64,000 bases of DNA from Nocardioides sp. NBC_00368 (GTDB taxonomy: Bacteria > Actinomycetota > Actinomycetes > Propionibacteriales > Nocardioidaceae): contig NZ_CP107970.1 of the NCBI RefSeq assembly GCF_036090055.1, positions 1,366,501 through 1,430,500 of the forward strand, written 5' to 3'. Position 1 is the first letter of the stretch; the number at the start of each line of letters is the position of its first letter. Positions 47,857 to 59,972 of the stretch are shown here, piece after piece. The position numbers were made by a program, and so were the translations under genes. A model generated the notes under the pieces. That model was given only the letters and a program-made list of their open reading frames with translations. It was not told the origin of the DNA and ran no database searches.

Positions 47857-50307
47857 GTGAGCACCCAGAGCCTGCCCCTGCGCCGCGACGAGGCCACCGC
47901 CCGCGCCGGTCTACTGAAGATCGAGGACTACGACGTACGTCTCGACCTGGCCTCCAGCGAGGAGACCTTCGGTTCGGTGACGACGATCCGGTTCACCTCG
48001 AAGGGCGGGCCGACGTTCGTCGACCTGAAACCGGTCTCGGTCGCGCGGATCACGCTCAACGGCAGCCCGGTCGACCCGGCCACGCTCGCCAAGGGACGCC
48101 TCCCGATCACCACGCAGGAGGGTGCCAACGAGCTCGTCGTCGAGGCGACCATGCCCTTCCGCAACGACGGCGAGGGGCTGCACCGCAGCGTCGATCCGGC
48201 CGACGGGCGCGCCTACGTCTACGGGATGTGCTTCATGGACGCCGCCCCGACGATCTTCGCCTGCTTCGACCAGCCCGACCTGAAGGCGCCCTACACCTTC
48301 CACGTGACCGCGCCCCAGGACTGGACGGTGATCGGCAACGCGCCCGGCACCCAGACCTCGCCGGGCGAGTGGGAGTTCGAGCGGAGCCAGCCGCTCTCGA
48401 CGTACTTCGTCACGCTCGTCGCCGGGCCGTGGCACATGATCCACGACGAGCACGACGGGATCCCGCTGTCGCTGAGCTCGCGGCAGAGCATCGCCCCCGA
48501 CCTCGACAAGGACGCCGAGGAGCTCTTCACCCTCACCAAGCAGTGCTTCGACGAGTTCCACCGGCTCTTCGGCATCCGCTACCCGTTCGGCAACTACCAC
48601 CAGGCGTTCGTCCCGGAGTTCAACGCCGGCGCGATGGAGAACCCGGGCTGCGTGACCTTCCGCGACCCGCTCGTCTTCACCTCCCGGGTCACCCGCGGCA
48701 TGCGGATCCAGCGCGCCACCACGGTCGCCCACGAGATGGCCCACCAGTGGTTCGGCGACCTGGTCACCCCGCAGTGGTGGGACGACCTGTGGCTCAACGA
48801 GTCGTTCGCCGAATACATGGGCAACCGGGTGACCGCCGACGTGACCCAGTACGACGACGCCTGGGCCGACATGTCCTACGCCCGCCGCCAGTGGGGACTC
48901 ACCGCCGACCAGCGTGGCTCGACCCACTCGGTCGCCGGCAACGGCGCCGAGGACGCGGTCTCCGCGCTGCAGAACTTCGACGGGATCTCCTACTCCAAGG
49001 GCTCAGCGATCCTGCGCCAGCTCGCCGCATCGCTGGGCGACGACGTCTTCTTCGCCGGCGCCATCGACCACTTCACCCGGCACCGGTTCGGCAACGCGAC
49101 CATGCACGACCTGTTCGCGTCCTGGGACTCCGCTGCGGCCGCGGCGGGTGTCGACTTCGACCTCGACGCCTTCACCTCCCAGTGGCTGCTCACCGCCGGC
49201 CCGGACACGCTCTCGTGGAACCCGGCGAAGATGGTCGTCAACCGCACCGCTCCGTCGCTGCACCCCGCCGACCGCTCCCACACCTTCCGCGCGGCGATCC
49301 TCAACGGGACGCAGTGGACCACCTCGGAGATCACCGTGACCGGCGACCAGACGCCGCTCCAGGTCGCCGCCAACGCCGTCGTGCTCGACCCCTACGACGA
49401 CACCTGGGCCTCGGCGATCCCCGACTGGGAGACGGTCCAGGCGCTGAAGGCGGCGCTCCCGGAGGTCACCGACGGCGGCCTGCGTGCAGGGGTGTGGAAC
49501 AACCTGCGCAGTGCCTGGTTCAACGCCGCGGTCGACCCGGCCGACGTCATCGACATCGCCGAGGCGTCGCTGCCGATCGAGGACCTCGAGGACACCCCGC
49601 GCCGCACCATGCCGTGGCTCTTCGGCTCGGTGGTGCCGCTGGCACCCGCCGGCGCCCGCGAGCGGCTCCACGAGGCCGCTCTCCGCAAGCTGGAGGAGGT
49701 CGCGCCCGGGTCGGAGCTGCAGCTGTCGGCCTACCGCACCGCGATCCGCTCGGCCACCTCCGAGTCGCTGCTGCGCGAGTGGCTGGCCGCTCCCCCGGCC
49801 GGCATCGAGACCGACCTCGACCTGCGCTGGCGCATCCTCGCCAAGCTCGCCGAGAACGGCTTCGCCTCTCGTGAGGAGCTGCAGGCGGCCTACGACGCCG
49901 AACCGGCCAACGATGCCCGCATCCACCTCAACGGCGCCCTGGTCAGCATCCCCGACGCGGAGGCGAAGGCGTACGGCTGGTCGGTGTTCACCGGCGAGAC
50001 AGACCTGCCCAACTACGACATCCTGGCCGCCGGGCGGGCGTTCTGGACCGGCCCTTCGGAGCTCACCGCGGGCTATGTCGAGCGCTACTTCGCCGAGCTT
50101 CCCGCCACCGCCGAGAAGCGCTCGGGCTGGAGCCTGGCCGAGGCCGCCGAGGCGTTCTTCCCCAGCGGGTCGGTGACCGAGGAGACCCTCGCTGCCGCGC
50201 GGGCGGTCGTCCAGCTGGATCTGGACCCGGGCGTACGCCGCCGGGTCTCCGACGCCGCCGACAACCTGCAGCGCCAGCTGGCCGTGAAGGTGACCTATCC
50301 CGCGTAG
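47857..50307 (+). CDS. pepN: Aminopeptidase N (M1 family)
   Basis: An 816-residue metallopeptidase of the actinobacterial PepN type. The substrate-binding motif is GAMENPG (about residue 258) and the zinc site HEMAHQWFGDLVTPQWWDDLWLNE (about 291-314: His, His, Glu). The C-terminal ERAP1-like domain fills residues 500-816. It removes N-terminal amino acids from peptides in the cytoplasm. The start GTG 47857 follows TAGCCT (47844-47849) by seven bases: leaderless. Confidence 0.95.
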   Translation: MSTQSLPLRRDEATARAGLLKIEDYDVRLDLASSEETFGSVTTIRFTSKGGPTFVDLKPVSVARITLNGSPVDPATLAKGRLPITTQEGANELVVEATMPFRNDGEGLHRSVDPADGRAYVYGMCFMDAAPTIFACFDQPDLKAPYTFHVTAPQDWTVIGNAPGTQTSPGEWEFERSQPLSTYFVTLVAGPWHMIHDEHDGIPLSLSSRQSIAPDLDKDAEELFTLTKQCFDEFHRLFGIRYPFGNYHQAFVPEFNAGAMENPGCVTFRDPLVFTSRVTRGMRIQRATTVAHEMAHQWFGDLVTPQWWDDLWLNESFAEYMGNRVTADVTQYDDAWADMSYARRQWGLTADQRGSTHSVAGNGAEDAVSALQNFDGISYSKGSAILRQLAASLGDDVFFAGAIDHFTRHRFGNATMHDLFASWDSAAAAAGVDFDLDAFTSQWLLTAGPDTLSWNPAKMVVNRTAPSLHPADRSHTFRAAILNGTQWTTSEITVTGDQTPLQVAANAVVLDPYDDTWASAIPDWETVQALKAALPEVTDGGLRAGVWNNLRSAWFNAAVDPADVIDIAEASLPIEDLEDTPRRTMPWLFGSVVPLAPAGARERLHEAALRKLEEVAPGSELQLSAYRTAIRSATSESLLREWLAAPPAGIETDLDLRWRILAKLAENGFASREELQAAYDAEPANDARIHLNGALVSIPDAEAKAYGWSVFTGETDLPNYDILAAGRAFWTGPSELTAGYVERYFAELPATAEKRSGWSLAEAAEAFFPSGSVTEETLAAARAVVQLDLDPGVRRRVSDAADNLQRQLAVKVTYPA

Positions 50308-50367
50308 CCGAGGCGTCGCGGTGAGTCGGCGGCAAGAGTGTCCGTGCTCACCGATAGTTTTCGTTTC

Positions 50368-51567
50368 ATGCGGATCCTGCACACCTCCGACTGGCACCTG
50401 GGCCGGTCCTTCCATCGGGAGGGCATGCTCGGGCACCAGGCGGCGTACGTCGACCATCTCCTCTCCGTGGTGGAGCAGGCAGAGGTCGACGTGGTGTGCG
50501 TCTCGGGCGATGTCTACGACCGCGCGCTTCCGCAGGTCGACGCCGTGCGGCTGGCCTCGGAGGCGCTCGCCCGTCTGGCCGCCTCGCGTGCCAAGGTCGT
50601 CATCACCAGCGGCAACCACGACTCCGCCCAGCGGCTGGGTTTCGGCTCCGAGCTGATCGACGCCGCCGGCATCTTCATCCGCACCGACCTGGCCGGGGTC
50701 GGCCGCCCGGTGATGCTCCCCGACGAGCACGGCGAGGTGGCCTTCTACGGTCTCCCCTATCTGGATCCCGACGCCACCCGGGCGTCCTGGGGCCTGGAGT
50801 CCCGCTCCCACCAGGCGGCCCTCGGCGAGGCGATGCGGCGGGTCCGCGCCGACCTCGACCGCCGAGGTGCCCGCAGCGTGGTGATGGCCCATGCCTTCGT
50901 CACCGGTGCGGAGCCCTCCGACTCCGAGCGCGACATCTCCGTCGGTGGTGTCTCGATGGTGCCGGCCAGCCTCTTCGAGGACATCTCCTACGCCGCCCTC
51001 GGCCACCTCCACGGGCGTCACACGATCACCGACACCGTCCGCTACAGCGGCTCTCCGCTGGCCTACTCCTTCTCCGAGTCCAACCATCTCAAGGGCTCCT
51101 GGCTCATCGATCTCGACGAGTCCGGGTTCGTCGCCAGCGAGTTCGTGGAGGCGCCGGTGCCGCGCACTCTGGCCAGGTTGCGCGGGACGCTCGAGGAGCT
51201 GCTGAGCGACCCGCGCCACGAGGCGCACGAGCAGTCGTGGCTGCAGATCACCCTGACCGACCGGATCCGCCCGGCCCAGGCCATGGAGCGGTTGCGGCGT
51301 CGGTTCCCGCACACCCTCGTGCTTGGCTTCGAGTCCACCGCCCCGGTCCTGGGCGCGCTGTCCCGGCCCGACCCGTCCCGACCGCGGCGCGACATCGACC
51401 TGGTCACCGAGTTCGTGACCGAGCTGCGCGGCGAGCCCGCGGCCAAGGCCGAGCTGGCGCTGCTGCAGACCGCCGTCGACGCCTGCTGCGAGGACCCCGA
51501 GGTCGACACCCTCAACTCGGCCGGCGGCGCGGCCGAGGAAGAGGAGTGGCTCGAGGTGCTCTTCTGA
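50368..51567 (+). CDS. sbcD: Exonuclease subunit SbcD
   Basis: A 399-residue Mre11-type nuclease. ILHTSDWHLGR at the N-terminus, SGDVYDRA and TSGNHDSA supply the metal ligands, MAHAFV and GHLHGRHTI the later His residues. It works with SbcC as an ATP-dependent nuclease on hairpins and double-strand ends. ATG 50368 is the start; TAGTTT (50355-50360) ends seven bases before it. The stop overlaps the sbcC start in TGATG. Confidence 0.95.
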   Translation: MRILHTSDWHLGRSFHREGMLGHQAAYVDHLLSVVEQAEVDVVCVSGDVYDRALPQVDAVRLASEALARLAASRAKVVITSGNHDSAQRLGFGSELIDAAGIFIRTDLAGVGRPVMLPDEHGEVAFYGLPYLDPDATRASWGLESRSHQAALGEAMRRVRADLDRRGARSVVMAHAFVTGAEPSDSERDISVGGVSMVPASLFEDISYAALGHLHGRHTITDTVRYSGSPLAYSFSESNHLKGSWLIDLDESGFVASEFVEAPVPRTLARLRGTLEELLSDPRHEAHEQSWLQITLTDRIRPAQAMERLRRRFPHTLVLGFESTAPVLGALSRPDPSRPRRDIDLVTEFVTELRGEPAAKAELALLQTAVDACCEDPEVDTLNSAGGAAEEEEWLEVLF

Positions 51568-54488
51568 TGCGCCTCCACCACCTGGAGGTCACCGCGTTCG
51601 GCCCGTTCACGGGCACGGTGACCGTCGACTTCGACCAGCTCTCCGAAGCGGGGCTCTTCCTGCTCTCCGGTGCCACCGGCGCCGGCAAGACCAGCGTCCT
51701 CGACGCCGTCTGCTTCGCGCTCTACGGCGACGTTCCCGGCGACCGTTCGGTCGCGAAGCGGCTGCGCAGCGACCGGGCCCCCGTCGAGGTCGCCACGCGT
51801 GTCGTCCTCGACGCGACGCTCGCCCAGCGGCGCTTCCGGATCACCCGCTCACCGTCGTGGGAGCGCCCCAAGCGTCGTGGTGCCGGCACCACGACGCAGC
51901 AGGCGTCCGTCGTGCTCATGGAGCTGGTCGGCGAGGAGTGGCGCACCCTCACCAATCGCCTCGACGAGGCCGGCCATCTGGTCTCCGACCTCCTCGGCAT
52001 GACGCTCACCCAGTTCGTGCAGGTCGCGATGCTTCCCCAGGGCCGCTTCCAGGCCTTCCTCCGCTCCAGCGCCGAGGAGCGCAAGCGGCTGTTGGAGCGG
52101 CTCTTCCGCACCGAGCGCTTCGCCGACGTCGAGCGCTGGCTGCGTGAGCGCCGTGTCGAGCTCCGGCGCCGGTCAGAGGAGCTCAACGCCGGGGTCGCCG
52201 AGGTGGTCAGCCGGATCAGCGAGACAGCGGCGGTGACGCTTCCCGACGACTGGGACGTCCACGACCTCGGCCTCCCGGCTGGCGACGGAGCCATCGCCGC
52301 CTGGGCCCGCACCCTCACCGAGGAGGCCACCGAGGCGCAGGCCGTCACCTCGGGCGCCGCGATGGAGGCCCTGGCCGCCGAGTCGGAGACCCTCACCGCC
52401 CTCGACGCCGCCCGTGCGATGGCCGAGAAGCAGCGCGGTCTCCGAGCGGCCGCGGCGGCCGAGAGCCGTCTCGTGGCCACGGCCGAGGAGCACGACGAGC
52501 GGCTGCGCCGCGTCGAGGCCGCCCAGCGCGCCGAGGCGGTGGCCGGGGTCAGCGAGCTCGCCGACCAGGCGCGACGCGAGCACGAGAAGACGTCCGCGCT
52601 GGCGCCGAGCGACCTGAGCCTGAGCGATGCCAAGGCAGCCGTCGACCGGATCTCGGCGCGCCTGGCCCAGGCTCGCGCCCTCGTGCCGGTCCAGCGGCGG
52701 CTCGGCGAGGTCACCCGCGAGCTCGCGGACACCGGCGCGCAACGAGACCGCGTGGTCGCCCAGACTCAGGAACAAGCACGGATCGCCGAACAGCTGCCGC
52801 AGCGGACCGAGGCCCTCGCTGCCGACCTCGCTGCGGCCACCGAGGCAGCCGCGGCGATCCCGGTGCTCCGCGCTCAGGTCGCGGCCGTCACCGAGGTCGG
52901 CCGCCTGACGCGGGAGCTCGCCGATGCCCGAGCCCGGCACGAGTCGGCCAGGACAGCTGCCATGGAGGCGCGCACCCACTATCTCGACGTACGCCAGGCC
53001 AGGCTCGACGGCATCGCGGCCGAGCTCGCCGGCGCCCTTGCGGTCGGTGCGGACTGCCCGGTGTGCGGCTCCCACGAGCACCCGCACAAGGCATCTCCTG
53101 CCGACGGCGCCCCGGACGCCGCGGCGGAGAAGAGCGCTCAGACGGTCTACGACAACGCCAGCGCCGAGGAGCACGCCCGTGACCAGCACGTGCGCGACCT
53201 CACCACGCGCCTCCAGCTCGCCCAGGAAGCCTCTGGTGAGACCGACGAGCCTGCCGAGTCGATGACCGAGCGCCTCGCCGGCCTGGAGCGTACGGCTGCC
53301 CGGGAGGCCGGCCTCCGCGCCGAGCTCACCTCCGCCGAGCAGGCCCGGGAGCGCTCGGTCGCGCTCCGCGCCGATCTCGAGACCCGCGCCGCCGAGCTCG
53401 AGACCACGCTGCGGCACCTCACCGAGGAGCGCGAGCGTCTCGAGGAGCAGCTGCGCGATGTCCGCGACGAGCACTCGGATCTCGACGCCCTGCTCACCGC
53501 TCTCGACCGCGACCACCGCACGGCAGCCACCGCGCTCGAGCGTCTCGAGGCCGCCACGCGTGCCGCCGAAGCGCTCGCCGGGGCCGAGCGCACGCTCACC
53601 GCCACCGCGGTCCGGGCAGGCTTCGACAGCCCCGCGAGCGCCCTCGCCGCCGCGCTCCCTCCCGAACGGGTCGCAGCGCTCAACAGCCAGATCAAGACGT
53701 ACGCCGACAGCCTGGCGGCCGCACGCGCGACCCTCGACTCGCCTGGTGCCGCCGAGATCCTGGCCACCGACGAGCCCGACCTGCAGGCGCTCTCCCTCGC
53801 CCATCGCAAGGCCGCTGACGCCGCCGACGCGGCGCGCTCGGCGGCCGACACGGCCGCCAACCGCGCCGCTCGCCTCGACTCGCTGCAACGCGACCTGACC
53901 CGCGCGCTCTCGACGTGGGCGCCCGTGCGCGAGGACCTCGAGGTCGCGGCCCGGATCGCCGCCTTCGCCGAGGGGAAGAGCAGCGACAACCAGCTCCAGA
54001 TGAGCCTGTCGGCCTACGTCGTCGCCTATCGCCTCACCCAGGTCGTCGCCGCGGCCAACGAGCGGCTGGCGAAGATGAGCGACCAGCGCTACGCCTTGGA
54101 GCACTCGGCGGCCAAGGGCGCCGGCGACCGCCGCGGCGGCCTGGCGCTGATGGTCCGCGACGACTGGTCCGGCGAGTCCAGGGACCCCGCCACCCTGTCG
54201 GGCGGCGAGACCTTCGTCGTCTCGCTCGCCCTGGCCCTCGGCCTGGCCGACGTGATCATGAACGAGGCCGGCGGCCAGATGCTCGACACCCTCTTCGTCG
54301 ACGAGGGCTTCGGCTCCCTCGACGCGGACACCCTCGACGACGTGCTCGACGTCCTCGACACCCTCCGCGAGGGCGGCCGCATCATCGGCGTGGTCAGCCA
54401 CGTCACCGAGATGCGCGAGCGCATCCCCACCCAGCTGGCGGTGACCAAGGGTCGTGAGGGATCCACGCTTCAGGTTCTCGGCACCTGA
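51567..54488 (+). CDS. sbcC: Exonuclease subunit SbcC
   Basis: A 973-residue Rad50-type ATPase. Walker A is SGATGAGKTS (about residues 33-42); coiled coils fill the middle; the zinc hook is CPVCGSHEHP near residue 495; the signature is LSGGETFVVSLALAL and Walker B LDTLFVDEGFGSLD near 910. It bridges and feeds DNA to SbcD. Overlap of one base with sbcD. Length is within the SbcC range (about 1000). Confidence 0.95.
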   Translation: MRLHHLEVTAFGPFTGTVTVDFDQLSEAGLFLLSGATGAGKTSVLDAVCFALYGDVPGDRSVAKRLRSDRAPVEVATRVVLDATLAQRRFRITRSPSWERPKRRGAGTTTQQASVVLMELVGEEWRTLTNRLDEAGHLVSDLLGMTLTQFVQVAMLPQGRFQAFLRSSAEERKRLLERLFRTERFADVERWLRERRVELRRRSEELNAGVAEVVSRISETAAVTLPDDWDVHDLGLPAGDGAIAAWARTLTEEATEAQAVTSGAAMEALAAESETLTALDAARAMAEKQRGLRAAAAAESRLVATAEEHDERLRRVEAAQRAEAVAGVSELADQARREHEKTSALAPSDLSLSDAKAAVDRISARLAQARALVPVQRRLGEVTRELADTGAQRDRVVAQTQEQARIAEQLPQRTEALAADLAAATEAAAAIPVLRAQVAAVTEVGRLTRELADARARHESARTAAMEARTHYLDVRQARLDGIAAELAGALAVGADCPVCGSHEHPHKASPADGAPDAAAEKSAQTVYDNASAEEHARDQHVRDLTTRLQLAQEASGETDEPAESMTERLAGLERTAAREAGLRAELTSAEQARERSVALRADLETRAAELETTLRHLTEERERLEEQLRDVRDEHSDLDALLTALDRDHRTAATALERLEAATRAAEALAGAERTLTATAVRAGFDSPASALAAALPPERVAALNSQIKTYADSLAAARATLDSPGAAEILATDEPDLQALSLAHRKAADAADAARSAADTAANRAARLDSLQRDLTRALSTWAPVREDLEVAARIAAFAEGKSSDNQLQMSLSAYVVAYRLTQVVAAANERLAKMSDQRYALEHSAAKGAGDRRGGLALMVRDDWSGESRDPATLSGGETFVVSLALALGLADVIMNEAGGQMLDTLFVDEGFGSLDADTLDDVLDVLDTLREGGRIIGVVSHVTEMRERIPTQLAVTKGREGSTLQVLGT

Positions 54489-54574
54489 CACCGGAAGAAC
54501 TCAGGTCGCTCGACGGCATCGCCGAAAAATTAACCTTCGTCCCGACAGGTATTACCTCCCAGCCATTCCCCGGC

Positions 54575-54588
54575 GTGACGTACGTCAC
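54575..54588. promoter_or_regulatory. Palindromic CRP/GlxR-like operator
   Basis: GTGACGT-ACGTCAC is a perfect 14-base palindrome of the type GTGA-N6-TCAC, the core of CRP/GlxR sites. It lies immediately upstream of a TAGCCT -10 (54589-54594), 56 bases from the SGNH gene start. Confidence 0.55.
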
Positions 54589-54643
54589 TAGCCTGAGGCG
54601 GCTCCGCGCCGCGGAAGCCGTCCCAGACCAACCGGAGGTTTCC

Positions 54644-55867
54644 GTGCCACGTCTCAGCACCCGTGTCGCCCAGGTCGCCGCGACCCTTCTCCTACCAGCG
54701 TCCCTGCTCTCCGTGACGACGTTGATGGCCTCCCCGGCCCACGCCGACGGCCCCGGCAGCGGCACGCCGTGGATCGTCACCGTGGGTGACAGCTACGTCT
54801 CCGGCGAGGCCGGACGCTGGGCCGGCAACAGCAACTCCGGCGAGTCGCTGATCGATGCGGGCGGCAGCGCGACGTACTTCGACAACGCCACCCACACCGC
54901 CGAGACGATCAACCGCTGCCACCGCAGCACGGCCGCCGAGGCGTACCTCGGCGGTGGCGTGAACGGACTCAACCTGGCCTGCTCCGGGGCAAAGGTCGCC
55001 ACGACCACGACGAGTGAGGGCTACTTCAAGCCCGGCATCGACTTCTACTCCAGCGGCGGCAACCAGGGACAGGCCCTCATGCTGCAGAGCTTCGCCGCGA
55101 CCCACAACGTCAAGGCGGTGACGATCGGTATCGGCGGCAACGACTTCAACTTCGCCGCCATCGTCACCCAGTGCGTGCAGAACTTCCTGCTCTCGCCGTC
55201 CTGGAGCAAGGACTACTGCAAGGACGACGCGGTCGTCACCAACGCGATGGCGGCCGGCAACGTCGCCGCGGTGCGCGCCCGGATCGCCACCGCATTCGGG
55301 AATGTACGCACCGCCATGCGCAACGCGGGCTACGCCGACGGCGCCTGGACCCTGATCGTCCAGAACGTGCCCTCGCCGCTCGCGACCTCCTCGGTCTACC
55401 GCTACAGCGAGTCCGGCTACACCCGTCAGAACACCGGTGGCTGCGGCTTCTGGAATGCCGATGCCGACTACGCGTACAACACCATCCTGCCGACCATCAA
55501 CAACGCGATCTCGGGTGCGGCGACCGACTCCGGGCTGACCAACATCAAGAAGGTCGACGTCACCGGCGCCTTCGCCGGCCGCAGGCTGTGCGAGAACACC
55601 GTGGGCCTGCTCGAGGAGAAGGGGCTCTCGAGCTGGCGAGCCTCCGGTGCGGTCGATCGGACCGAATGGGTCAACCAGATCCGCACCGTCTCCACCGCCA
55701 GCGGCAACTACTACATCCAGGAGAGCCTGCACCCCAACTACTGGGGCCAACTCGCTCTGCGCAACTGCCTGCGCCAGGCCTACAACGGTGGCGCGCCGAG
55801 GTCCGGCACGTGCACCCACGGCACCGGGCTCAACGCCAACGGCGAGCCCGTCATGACCCTCAGCTGA
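54644..55867 (+). CDS. Secreted SGNH/GDSL hydrolase
   Basis: A 407-residue exported esterase-fold protein. The signal peptide is residues 1-36 (AATLLLPASLLSVTTLMASPAHA). Block I is TVGDSYVSGE (Ser), block III IGIGGNDFN (Asn), block V HPNYWGQ (His). A Cys-rich middle part suggests disulfides. The block pattern is typical of the SGNH/GDSL superfamily, which includes lipases and sugar esterases. GTG 54644 follows GGAGG by seven bases. The CRP-like palindrome at 54575 suggests catabolite control. Confidence 0.88.
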   Translation: MPRLSTRVAQVAATLLLPASLLSVTTLMASPAHADGPGSGTPWIVTVGDSYVSGEAGRWAGNSNSGESLIDAGGSATYFDNATHTAETINRCHRSTAAEAYLGGGVNGLNLACSGAKVATTTTSEGYFKPGIDFYSSGGNQGQALMLQSFAATHNVKAVTIGIGGNDFNFAAIVTQCVQNFLLSPSWSKDYCKDDAVVTNAMAAGNVAAVRARIATAFGNVRTAMRNAGYADGAWTLIVQNVPSPLATSSVYRYSESGYTRQNTGGCGFWNADADYAYNTILPTINNAISGAATDSGLTNIKKVDVTGAFAGRRLCENTVGLLEEKGLSSWRASGAVDRTEWVNQIRTVSTASGNYYIQESLHPNYWGQLALRNCLRQAYNGGAPRSGTCTHGTGLNANGEPVMTLS

Positions 55868-55881
55868 CCGCCGAAAACACG

Positions 55882-55977
55882 GCCGAGTCGGCTCATCCTG
55901 ACGTAAAACCACGCCGAGTCGGCGCGTTCTGACGCGCCGACTCGGCAGGCATTTAGGTCAGGACCAGCCGACTCGGC
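55882..55977. repeat. Nested palindromic repeat element
   Basis: The outer 21-base arms (55882-55902 and 55957-55977) pair with two mismatches and begin GCCGAGTCGGC. Within them is a perfect 14-base hairpin, GCCGAGTCGGCGCG (55913-55926), TTCTGA, CGCGCCGACTCGGC (55933-55946). The unit GCCGA.TCGGC.C.TTCTG.CG recurs at 44969-45000. It follows the SGNH gene and may end its transcript. Confidence 0.75.
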
Positions 55978-56001
55978 GGGAGGTCCACACGCCGACGACT
56001 G

Positions 56002-56057
56002 GGTCTCGACCCGCCCGTCGCCGGTTCGCCAGCTCACCGGCGGGGCTCGCTCGACCT
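56002..56057. repeat. REP-like element
   Basis: Begins GGTCTCGACCCGCC and ends GCTCGCTCGACC, with GCCGGT and ACCGGC pairing inside. It resembles the element within the histidine kinase gene (9368-9413) in its GGTCTCGA/TCGACC ends. Confidence 0.5.
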
Positions 56058-56065
56058 CCTCGGGT

Positions 56066-56090
56066 TGTAGGTTCCGAGCAAGCTCGGAAC

Positions 56091-56095
<5 letters not shown>
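56066..56095 (-). terminator. Terminator of gcvP
   Basis: Perfect 13-base arms TGTAGGTTCCGAG (56066-56078) and CTCGGAACCTACA (56083-56095) with the loop CAAG. The 3' arm in the + direction overlaps the gcvP stop codon (56091-56093). Confidence 0.7.
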
Positions 56096-58958
<2,863 letters not shown>

Positions 58959-59023
58959 AGTGGCTCCTGAGGGCATCTAAGACAACTCGTAAGCCCTCCC
59001 CCTCTGTCACCGCGCCTTCGCCG

Positions 59024-59124
59024 CTTCAGAGTTGCCTGGTCCGCACAGTCGTGGGTGCCTGAGAGTTTCCGGGGAGGAATTGCCCCTTCGGCGCCCCAAC
59101 GAGTTGGGGCTCTCCCGTGCGGGA
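59024..59124 (-). ncRNA. Glycine riboswitch (single aptamer)
   Basis: On the minus strand, in order: GGGAGAG, a CCCCAAC..GTTGGGG stem, CGCCGAAGGGGCAA, AAACTCTCAGGCA, GGAC, and CTCTGAAG. These are the conserved parts of the glycine aptamer in the right order. It is 66 bases upstream of gcvP. No second aptamer of the tandem type is visible. Confidence 0.9.
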
Positions 59125-59148
59125 TGGTCAGCACCCCCAGCATAAACG

Positions 59149-59192
59149 ACAGGGCCTCGAGGTCCCGCCTCTGCGGGACCTCGAGGCCCTGT
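59149..59192 (-). terminator. Very strong terminator between the MerR gene and the riboswitch
   Basis: Perfect 20-base arms (59149-59168 and 59173-59192, ACAGGGCCTCGAGG ... CCTCGAGGCCCTGT) with the loop CTCT. It follows the stop of the MerR gene (59210) and separates it from the gcvP leader. Confidence 0.85.
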
Positions 59193-59209
59193 TTCGAATG
59201 AGTCCTAGG

Positions 59210-59827
59210 TCACCCGGCGTTGCGGGCGGCGCGGCGGGCGGCCAGCTCGTCGGACGCCGAGGCGACCTGCTCGCCGTCCTCGGCGGTACGCTCGCTGGGC
59301 AGCTCGGAGAGGGTCCCCTCGATCTCGCGCCAGACACCGCCGATGGCGATGCCGAAGACGCCCTGCCCGCCCTGGAGCAGGTCGATGACCTCGTCGTTGC
59401 TGGTGCACTCGTAGACCGAGGCGCCGTCGCTCATCAGGGTGACGCGGGTCAGGTCATCGGTGCCCCGCTCACGCAGGTGGTGCACCGCGGCACGGATCTG
59501 CTGCAGCGAGATGCCGGCGTCGAGGAGTCGCTTGATGACCTTGAGGATCAGGATGTCGCGGAAGGAGTAGAGCCGCTGGGTGCCGGAGCCGGTGGCGCCG
59601 CGCACGCTCGGCTCGACGAGGCCGGTGCGTGCCCAGTAGTCCAGCTGGCGGTAGCTGATCCCGGCCGCGTTGCAGGCCGTCGGACCGCGGTAGCCGGTGT
59701 CGCTCGGCAGTGGCGAGACATCGTCGGTGAAGAGAAGGCCCTGCTCGTCGGCCTGCTCCGCCGCGCGTTGCGCGTCGTCGGCGCCGTGGCCGGGCTTCTG
59801 CTCGTGGTCGAACACGATGTCCTCCAT
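59210..59827 (-). CDS. MerR-family regulator (Rv1830/ResR type)
   Basis: A 205-residue regulator. The HTH is GPTACNAAGISYRQLDYWARTGLVEPSV (residues about 48-75), followed by RLYSFRDILILKVIKRLLDAGISLQQIRAAVHHL; the C-terminal half is acidic with no ligand-binding domain known. Together with the GarA, FtsR-type MerR and DUF151 genes it forms the order seen in Mycobacterium, where the counterpart Rv1830 affects cell division genes (recalled). ACAAC-N4-ACAAC direct repeats at 59900-59913 lie in its promoter region. Confidence 0.87.
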   Translation of the reverse strand: MEDIVFDHEQKPGHGADDAQRAAEQADEQGLLFTDDVSPLPSDTGYRGPTACNAAGISYRQLDYWARTGLVEPSVRGATGSGTQRLYSFRDILILKVIKRLLDAGISLQQIRAAVHHLRERGTDDLTRVTLMSDGASVYECTSNDEVIDLLQGGQGVFGIAIGGVWREIEGTLSELPSERTAEDGEQVASASDELAARRAARNAG

Positions 59828-59972
59828 CGTCTACTCCGTTGTGCGTAACTCCGCTCGGGGAATGAACGGCTGCGGCGGGGGGACCACACCGTTGGAGTTA
59901 CAACAGAGACAACTACAAGGTAAGCGCCGCAAGGTCCCTGGTCAAAGAACCCCCTCCGGCGTGTCGCCCAGC

